A stretch of DNA of 27,996 nt from positions 1-27,996 of the IMG/VR virus record IMGVR_UViG_3300037793_000039; one strand, written 5' to 3'. Below the pieces are notes generated by a model that was not told the DNA's origin, searched no databases, and saw only the letters and a list, made by a program, of their open reading frames with translations. The stretch is from a virus. The position numbers and the translations under genes are program-made. Positions 22,851-27,996 of the stretch are shown here, piece by piece; positions within the stretch are counted from its first letter, which is position 1; each line of letters opens with the position of its first letter.

Positions 22851-23924
22851 TTAAGGGGTGGCTGGAACGCCTTTTAGGTAAATTAGCCCGCCAGGGGTTT
22901 GAGGAACGCCAACAGTGATCACATATTCGCCTGGCGCCGATTTCGGCCCCTCAAGCACCCCTTGATCACTATCACGATAAGCACTAATTGCAAACCAAAC
23001 ACTTCCTGAGGCTGGCAGGGGCACATCTGCAACGGCCCGCAGTTCGGCAGGGGCGCCTATTTGAATATTGTCGAGCCAGCCGGTTTGGTTGTTTATGATG
23101 ATTTCCAGCTTGTTTATATCCAGGGCCTTTGTGTCGTCACCCGATACCACATCGCCGAGCACGCTGGCGGTATACTGGCCTGGTGTCCAGCTCATGTAAA
23201 CCCCGAATCCATTGCACAGCATATCGCCTGACGGCTCGCCTGAAAAACACTGCTCGTAGCGCGGCAGCCCAAAGGCGCCATCAACCCCGCCCCACTGGCC
23301 ATCATAACATTTGCGCCAGTTTGAGTAACGGATGCCATCGGCCCCGGCCAGGCGCAGCTCATAGTAGGCTTTCAGTGATTCGTCCTTGATGTAGCTGTAA
23401 ATGATGGGCTGGTCGGATAAGCTTTTTTCAGGATAAAACTCAAAGCTCATGGCGTTGTCTGTGCCGGCCGGCACCTCGAAAACGACCATGAACTTGGCGC
23501 CTTCTATCTTCATGGCCTTGGTGCCGTTAGAATCCCAACGCCAGGAGCCCTCGGTCACCGTGTATTTAGTCCCAGGGTCGGTGTCGAACTTGTCTGACAC
23601 CAGCAAGGCCGGATCGGTTTTTATGGCGACATCGGCGACGGCAATGTCAGCCACAAGCGTTGTTGCCGCGGTGGCCGTGTCGCCCATGTACAGCCGGTAG
23701 CCGGCTATGTTTTGATGGACATGTTTCGGGTAATGCCAGGCGAAGGTGCGCTCGGCACCGCTGGCAAAGTTCACAAAGGCAAAGGTGACAATGGCCATGA
23801 CAAAGCAGATCGCCGCGGCCCAAAACATTACCTCGGCAATGATGTCAAGCATTGCCCGCCGCCGGTCAATGCGATCTTGCTTGTCGGGATCTTCGAGATT
23901 AAAAGGCTCATAAGGTTTAACCAT
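22851..23924 (-). CDS. Membrane-anchored beta-rich (lectin-like) protein, 357 aa
   Basis: About 25 charged residues precede a membrane segment at roughly 28-54 (EVMFWAAAICFVMAIVTFAF). The exterior part contains a region with strand pattern and Trp/Gly residues like a concanavalin/LamG-type jelly roll (FEVPAGTDNAMSFEFYPEKS and YYELRLAGADGIRYSNWR) and ends in a fibronectin-like repeat (SGSVWFAISAYRDSDQGVLE). The N-terminal arginines suggest an N-in orientation, so the domain would face the periplasm or surface. It is odd in an early gene cluster. Superinfection exclusion or surface modification is possible, but not shown. Confidence 0.7.
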   Translation of the reverse strand: MVKPYEPFNLEDPDKQDRIDRRRAMLDIIAEVMFWAAAICFVMAIVTFAFVNFASGAERTFAWHYPKHVHQNIAGYRLYMGDTATAATTLVADIAVADVAIKTDPALLVSDKFDTDPGTKYTVTEGSWRWDSNGTKAMKIEGAKFMVVFEVPAGTDNAMSFEFYPEKSLSDQPIIYSYIKDESLKAYYELRLAGADGIRYSNWRKCYDGQWGGVDGAFGLPRYEQCFSGEPSGDMLCNGFGVYMSWTPGQYTASVLGDVVSGDDTKALDINKLEIIINNQTGWLDNIQIGAPAELRAVADVPLPASGSVWFAISAYRDSDQGVLEGPKSAPGEYVITVGVPQTPGGLIYLKGVPATP

Positions 23925-24231
23925 GTGGGAGAATGCTTTCTATGTGGGCATCGAGTGTCGACTCGAGATCAAAAAGTGCTTTCTTGTCGCGTTCACGCTT
24001 GATGCTTTCTGAGAACGCCCTGTCAGCTTGCTCGGTTAGAGCTTTTATAAGTGAAATTTTTTGGCGAACAACCCCCTGGAGGTAATCGGCCTGCTCGCGC
24101 AAGCGCTCAACTTCCTTTTCGTAATACTCCCTGTGCGCACGCATGAGGTGTACTTCAGCTGCTTTCTTTCGATCAATTTTTGTTTCATCCTCGATTTTTC
24201 TATAATCGATGTATGCTTTGTCCTCCGGCAT
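23917..24231 (-). CDS. Coiled-coil hypothetical protein, 104 aa
   Basis: Nearly all helix and highly charged, with heptad-like hydrophobic spacing (YYEKEVERLREQADYLQGVV and LIKALTEQADRAF). No Cys motif or membrane segment. It overlaps the next gene by 8 bp and starts 13 bp after the previous stop with GAGAGGAGG upstream. Function unknown. Confidence 0.7.
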   Translation of the reverse strand: MPEDKAYIDYRKIEDETKIDRKKAAEVHLMRAHREYYEKEVERLREQADYLQGVVRQKISLIKALTEQADRAFSESIKRERDKKALFDLESTLDAHIESILPHG

Positions 24232-24244
24232 TGCAAACCTCCTC

Positions 24245-24487
24245 TCAAAAAATTTGCTTGTCTAAAAGTATTTGGTATGCCTCTTCGAAAAAGGTGCTAA
24301 AAAGCGGCATGTGCGATCGGTTGGCGTAAAGGCCTTTTTGTAAGATGTCATCCTCGATGGCACTGTAGCACCTGTAGCAAAACGCATAACCAGGTTTTTT
24401 TTCATTGCCGCACAGGCACTCTTCGCTGGTTAATGTTTTCCGGTAAAAATCAAAGTCTTTTTGGTTCGGGTTTATTTTTAGTTTCAT
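24245..24487 (-). CDS. Small zinc-finger-like protein, 80 aa
   Basis: Cys pairs CLC and CYRC around residues 22-40 (ECLCGNEKKPGYAFCYRCYS) suggest one zinc site of ribbon type, with a helical C-terminus. The start at 24487 is decided by AAGGAGG 7 bp upstream; the frame is open further upstream but that part overlaps a hairpin region and lacks a site. A DNA- or RNA-binding role is plausible. Confidence 0.75.
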   Translation of the reverse strand: MKLKINPNQKDFDFYRKTLTSEECLCGNEKKPGYAFCYRCYSAIEDDILQKGLYANRSHMPLFSTFFEEAYQILLDKQIF

Positions 24488-24517
24488 GGGGCGCCTCCTT
24501 TTATCGCAAGAAAAAAG

Positions 24518-24610
24518 GATGGTGGCGAGCCGGAAGGCATATGCAGTAAATGGCAGATCAGAAAACCCATTTTTGCGCCTTAGGACCCTATGTCCTGGCC
24601 CGCCACCATC
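24518..24610 (-). promoter_or_regulatory. Long hairpin with U-run in leader of zinc-finger-like gene
   Basis: On the minus strand GATGGTGGCGGGCCAG pairs with CCGGCTCGCCACCATC (14 Watson-Crick pairs, one G-U, one mismatch of 16) around a loop of about 60 bases that holds a second hairpin AGGAC-CCTAT-GTCCT. The distal arm is followed by CTTTTTTCTT, so the structure resembles a terminator or attenuator. It fills most of the 127-bp gap ahead of the zinc-finger-like gene. Confidence 0.55.
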
Positions 24611-24614
24611 ACAC

Positions 24615-24797
24615 TTAGCGCCGCCGGTACTGATCGATATCGGTGATCTCATCCATCAGCGCTTTTTTCTTTTCCACATCCCCATATCTGATTCGCGTAA
24701 CCCCGCGAAGCGTCTTTTTTCGTTTCTTGCGCCGCTGCTCGGCGCTTTCTTCTCTTTCTTTTTTTTTGCCGAAAATTCTTCTGATTGTTTTTCTCAT
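24615..24797 (-). CDS. Very basic small protein, 60 aa
   Basis: MRKTIRRIFGKKKEREESAE begins a 60-residue, Lys/Arg-rich helix-type protein. I choose the ATG at 24797, preceded by AGGGG; the open frame extends upstream into a GC-rich hairpin region and is unlikely to be coding there. Nucleic-acid binding is suggested by charge alone. Confidence 0.5.
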   Translation of the reverse strand: MRKTIRRIFGKKKEREESAEQRRKKRKKTLRGVTRIRYGDVEKKKALMDEITDIDQYRRR

Positions 24798-24831
24798 GAG
24801 GTGCCCCTGCGGTTGGCGGTTGGTCGAGTGT

Positions 24832-24922
24832 GCGGCCGGGGGTGGTGAGTCCCCGGCCGCGAGAGGAGGCCGCTCGGTCCAATGTGGCCGCTGCATGGGC
24901 GGCAGTGCCACGGTATTGGACC
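24832..24922 (-). ncRNA. Two strong hairpins upstream of basic small protein
   Basis: Hairpin 1: GCGGCCGGGG (24832-24841) with CCCCGGCCGC (24851-24860), perfect 10 bp, 9-base loop. Hairpin 2: GGTCCAAT-GTGGC (24876-24888) with GCCAC-GGT-ATTGGACC (24907-24922), 13 bp with a 3-base bulge, topped by CTGC/GCAG. They fill the 150-bp gap between the basic protein and a conserved phage gene. No U-run follows, so a structured leader, RNA or replication-origin role is more likely than termination. Confidence 0.45.
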
Positions 24923-24947
24923 TCGAGCCCGCTTTATTGTAGCCGGT

Positions 24948-25697
24948 TTAGAACAAGATCGGCAAGCTATTATCATCGATTTTGGCTTCAAGGTAATCAG
25001 CAATCGCTTTTTTATAGTCCAGTTGCCAGTGCAGGTTTTTCACCGGCGATAGCGACACCATCGGCTCCTTGTTTTGCATGGAGAGCCGAATGTAATAATT
25101 AACCTCGGCGGGCTCGAGCTCGGTGAAGCTTACAAATGGTCGCAAGTTTAAACTGTTTCTCACCTCGTGAGCCCCCACCCGCACATGGCCTTTTTTCGCG
25201 GTAATCGATTGCGAAACACCATCGTCGAGAAAGGCCTGCTGGCTCTCATACACCCAGCTGCTCAGGGTCTCGACTAAATAGTCACGGTCGCTGCTCTCTG
25301 CAAAGAGTGTCAGCAAACCAATGATCGCCGCCTCCAGTTTATAATTTTGAGGCTCGAGCGTTGCCACGGTAGCTTTGCCATGCGTGGGACCTACAGTCGC
25401 CTTGGCCATGACGCACACCTCTCGGCGGTTCCACTGGTCGAGTTCCCATACCAAACTAACCAGCCAGGGGCTCTCAATATGCAGATATTTCGATCGGTTG
25501 GGGTTGTGGTTGTCGGGGTTTGTGTTGATGTATTCGATGAGACTGGTAAGGGTTGAGACCTCAAGAGCGCTGCTTAGCTCCGGTTTGATCGGATTGAATC
25601 CATGTACCGTTTGGGCGAAATCCTCGCCATTGATTTGGATTACCTCGGGCCGCGTGTGCTCCAATATCCAGTCGGCGAACTGAACTAAATCGTACAT
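24948..25697 (-). CDS. Conserved phage protein, DUF2303-like, 249 aa
   Basis: The C-terminal half has the pattern DDGVSQSITAKKG, then LNLRPFVSFTELEPAEVNYY, then a final helix DYKKAIADYLEAK, as in a family of about 240-residue proteins found next to replication genes in many phages (related in style to DUF2303). No catalytic motif is known. Start overlaps the stop of the upstream gene by one base. A role in replication or DNA metabolism is inferred from location only. Confidence 0.6.
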   Translation of the reverse strand: MYDLVQFADWILEHTRPEVIQINGEDFAQTVHGFNPIKPELSSALEVSTLTSLIEYINTNPDNHNPNRSKYLHIESPWLVSLVWELDQWNRREVCVMAKATVGPTHGKATVATLEPQNYKLEAAIIGLLTLFAESSDRDYLVETLSSWVYESQQAFLDDGVSQSITAKKGHVRVGAHEVRNSLNLRPFVSFTELEPAEVNYYIRLSMQNKEPMVSLSPVKNLHWQLDYKKAIADYLEAKIDDNSLPILF

Positions 25698-26050
25698 CAG
25701 ACCTCCTCTCGCTTGAATTCTGCCACGTTTAGCGGCAGTTCCTGTTGTTGGTATGCGTTAAGCATCCGCGCCACCATTTTGCCCCTCTCACGGCCGCAAA
25801 CAAATCGACCTTCCCACCCGCGGTTGTCGGCCAATTTTGTTTTAACCCCGACTTTGACCACATGCATTCCGGAAACCCGGTCGGGCACGATGGTAAACTC
25901 CAGGCTGATGCGCCGGCTCTGCTCGCCGGTGTTCGGGTCATCGATGTTCTCGAGCACCCTGCCCAGGGCATCGTCAAAGAGCTCGATGGCCGCTTTGATC
26001 TCGGTTAAACTCAAGTGCTGCTCAGATGTAATCATAAAGCCTCCTCTCAA
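25697..26050 (-). CDS. Hypothetical early protein, 117 aa
   Basis: Starts MRGGFMITSEQHLSLTEIKA; a helical N-terminus is followed by a beta-rich half (ISLEFTIVPDRVSGMHVVKV, then GVKTKLAD). The E-F-x-x-x-P-D-R and V-K-x-K-L-A pattern resembles small phage proteins annotated as replication-terminator-like that are paired with the DUF2303-like gene. This match is by pattern only. It overlaps the helicase stop by 4 bp (ATGA). Confidence 0.6.
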   Translation of the reverse strand: MRGGFMITSEQHLSLTEIKAAIELFDDALGRVLENIDDPNTGEQSRRISLEFTIVPDRVSGMHVVKVGVKTKLADNRGWEGRFVCGRERGKMVARMLNAYQQQELPLNVAEFKREEV

Positions 26051-27384
26051 TAGTCACATTGTTGATGTTTCGCCATACTCGCAAATTCCATTTGGTTTTC
26101 GATGAAAAGCAAACTAACCGTTCCTACGGGTCCGTTGCGCTGTTTGGCAAGAATTATTTCAGCCGTGTGGCGTTTGGGATCGTTGGGATCGCGGTTGTAG
26201 GCCGCGCTCCTGAACAACAGCAAGACGTTGTCGGCGTCCTGCTCCAGGTCACCCGAATCCCTCAGGTCGCTCAGCCGCGGGCGCTTATCGGGGCGCTCCT
26301 CACACTTGCGGTTGAGCTGATTTAACACCATAATAGGCACCTTCAATTCTTTGGCCGCAGCCTTGATCGCTCGGCTGATCTGGCCGATCTCAGCCACTCG
26401 GCTGCGCTGGTCGTCGCCTGATAAAAATCCCATATAATCAATAATAACGAACTTGACGCCTTCTTTTATCACGGCCCGGTGCATTTTCCGGATGAGCTCG
26501 CCGTAGTGCATCCTCGGCGTATCGTCGATGAGAATTGGAAACGTGTGCAGCTCGCTGGCCGCATTGCTGATATCCTGCCAATCCTGGGGTGACAAACACC
26601 CGCTTCGAAAGCGCTGGCTGCTGACCTTGCTCTGCAGGCCGAGCAGGCGGGTGACCATCTGGATCCTGGCCATCTCGAGGCTGAAAACCGCGGTCTTAAC
26701 CTGGTTCTCGCCGAGGTTGCGGGCAATGTTGAGCGCAAGGGCGGTCTTGCCCATCGAGGGCCGGCCGGCCAAAATCGTCACCTCTCCGGCATGCATCCCG
26801 CCGGTCAGCTGGTCCAGATCAGCAAAGCCGGTGGCGATTCCGCCGGTGCCGCCCCGCTTGGCGACCGCCTCGATGTGCTCGATAGTCTCGTTAAGGACCG
26901 CATCAACGGACACGAGCTCCCGGGATTGCTGTCCGATATCAACCGAAAGGATCTTTGCGTAACTTTCGGCCAGCACCTGTTCGGCATTGCCGTTGGCGTT
27001 AAATGCCAGAGATGAGATTTCATACGCGGCGGTGATCAGCTGCCTCATCGCGGCTTTCTGCAGCAACACATTGGCGTAATGCTCATCGTCTGATGGCAGC
27101 GGCACATCGCCCAAAAGCTTGGCGAGCATGTTGATTCCGCCGGCAGCATCCAAGCGCTTGGTGCGCACCAGGGCCTCTCGCAGTGTGTTGACATCAATCG
27201 GATCGTTCCGGATGGTAAGGGCGGTGATAGCGTTAAAGATAATTTGATGTTTGGCCGCATAAAAATGTTTTGGCCTGAGTTTGCCTAAAAAATAATATCG
27301 GGACTCATCGAAGAGCAACGCTGCGGAGAGCACCGATTCTTCAAAATCAAGGTTTTGTGGTGGTGGTATCCCGTTGTTGATCAT
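26047..27384 (-). CDS. dnaB: Replicative DNA helicase (DnaB family), 445 aa
   Basis: An N-terminal helical domain (residues 10-110, starting NLDFEESVLSAALLFDES) is followed by a RecA-like ATPase with Walker A GRPSMGKTAL (about residue 205), Walker B FVIIDYMGFLSG, the arginine/QQ-like segment LSDLRDSGDLEQDADNV, and KQRNGPVGTV near the end, all typical of hexameric DnaB. It unwinds the lagging-strand template and recruits primase. Length is typical. GGAGG lies 5 bp before the ATG; the start overlaps the loader-like gene. The phage appears to carry its own helicase with a possible loader. Confidence 0.95.
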   Translation of the reverse strand: MINNGIPPPQNLDFEESVLSAALLFDESRYYFLGKLRPKHFYAAKHQIIFNAITALTIRNDPIDVNTLREALVRTKRLDAAGGINMLAKLLGDVPLPSDDEHYANVLLQKAAMRQLITAAYEISSLAFNANGNAEQVLAESYAKILSVDIGQQSRELVSVDAVLNETIEHIEAVAKRGGTGGIATGFADLDQLTGGMHAGEVTILAGRPSMGKTALALNIARNLGENQVKTAVFSLEMARIQMVTRLLGLQSKVSSQRFRSGCLSPQDWQDISNAASELHTFPILIDDTPRMHYGELIRKMHRAVIKEGVKFVIIDYMGFLSGDDQRSRVAEIGQISRAIKAAAKELKVPIMVLNQLNRKCEERPDKRPRLSDLRDSGDLEQDADNVLLLFRSAAYNRDPNDPKRHTAEIILAKQRNGPVGTVSLLFIENQMEFASMAKHQQCDY

Positions 27385-27751
27385 TTATCCTCCATGGCTC
27401 AGGGCCTTGATAGGCTGACGCCCAGGTATGCAGCGCACCGAGCGATGGGAATTTGCCGAAGGTGTCCTCCAGCATCAGGTGCTCGGCGGCAAGTTTTAAG
27501 TAATAAGGCGTGAATTTTCTTAGATATTTATAGTAGATCCGTTTTGTTTCCTTGGGCAGCTTGTGCTGATACGCATTCTCGAGCATTTCAATAATCTCAT
27601 CGAATTCCCTGGGCAGGCACCGCGGGTTTGTGACTTTTTGGGGCGGCTGCCAGCCGTGGGCCATCATGATCTCTTTCGCCCGCTCAAATTCACGCTTGTT
27701 TTTGTTCGTTTCGGATGATGCCTCTGAGGTAACTTTCGTCGATTTTTCCAC
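27347..27751 (-). CDS. Putative helicase loader, about 134 aa
   Basis: A helical protein with KFTPYYLKLAAEHLMLEDTF followed by FPSLGALHTWASAY near the C-terminus, a layout like small phage helicase loaders (G39P/DnaI-type), which carry a conserved F-P-S/T motif. Position immediately upstream of and overlapping DnaB supports this. The GTG at 27751 overlaps the previous gene by 62 bp; an ATG at 27667 would avoid overlap but has a weak ribosome site. Confidence 0.6.
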   Translation of the reverse strand: MEKSTKVTSEASSETNKNKREFERAKEIMMAHGWQPPQKVTNPRCLPREFDEIIEMLENAYQHKLPKETKRIYYKYLRKFTPYYLKLAAEHLMLEDTFGKFPSLGALHTWASAYQGPEPWRINDQQRDTTTTKP

Positions 27752-27996
27752 CTGGCTTGTCTCCTCTTTTGAAATTCTTGTCGTTATAGATCTTGATCGC
27801 CTTTTCCACTACATGCTCGTCGTAAGGTTTCCCACCATTTTTGCCGCCGGCCAAAGTCCACTTAACGAGATCCGCCAACGTGCTCGATATGATTTTTCCG
27901 GATTTTCGCGACGCGCACATGTTAAATACGAGATTTTCGATCGATTCTTCGTTGAATTTTTTAAGGTAATCAGCTTCAAACGGGTGAAATTCTTCG
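27690..27996 (-). CDS. Partial replication-associated protein (5' end outside window)
   Basis: The frame is open to the right edge, so the gene begins outside the window. The visible C-terminal 101 residues read through VFNMCASRKSGKIISSTLAD to KIDESYLRGIIRNEQKQA, a mixed helical region with a Lys/Gly-rich loop, and the ending resembles DnaD- or O-like replication proteins where SYL-x-GI-L/I-x-N precedes the stop. With the loader and helicase downstream, a replication-initiation role is likely but not proven. Confidence 0.5.
   Translation of the reverse strand, partial: EEFHPFEADYLKKFNEESIENLVFNMCASRKSGKIISSTLADLVKWTLAGGKNGGKPYDEHVVEKAIKIYNDKNFKRGDKPGGKIDESYLRGIIRNEQKQA

Overview
The window is part of a tailed-phage or prophage genome. 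Every well-supported protein gene lies on the minus strand, so transcription runs from high to low coordinates. A P22-type portal protein of 725 residues, a large terminase, a scaffold, an HK97-like major capsid protein, a connector-like protein and a P22 gp10-like tail protein suggest a short-tailed (podovirus-like) virion. The host cannot be read from the sequence. A Gram-negative environmental bacterium is plausible from the AGGAGG ribosome sites and the gene style, but this is inference.

Layout in transcription order. 27996-24245 is a replication and early block: a partial possible replication protein, a helicase-loader candidate, DnaB helicase, two conserved phage proteins and two small proteins with structured intergenic DNA. 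24231-21820 holds a coiled-coil protein, a membrane-anchored beta-rich protein, a radical SAM protein and a small Cys protein. 21740-18471 is the unusual part. It contains about 2.2 kb, in four blocks, of a regular array: two 9-bp anchors, TGGCTCGCT and TGGGTTTCT (plus-strand sense), alternate with 9-bp variable spacers at an exact 18/36-bp period. Lodged among the blocks are an Acb2/Tad1-like anti-CBASS gene, a tiny membrane peptide, a Cys4 peptide, an oversized Leu-type tRNA-like element and a cloverleaf-like structured segment. 18454-11984 is the packaging block: small terminase, large terminase, several small membrane or Cys-rich proteins and the portal, closed by a strong terminator at 11876-11914. 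11809-1 is the virion block: scaffold, capsid, a second head protein, a sulfotransferase, connector and tail genes, and a large partial receptor-binding protein built of tandem DUF2341-LamG modules.

The array is the main candidate for something undescribed. Frame breaks and stop codons argue against it encoding one protein. Anchors are kept while spacers diverge, and local tandem duplications are visible. Its A-poor plus strand means that a transcript in the phage direction would be U-poor and probably unstructured. It ends 17 bp upstream of the small terminase start. Its function is unknown; packaging site, RNA decoy or guide array, replication iterons and a docking site for accessory genes are all open.
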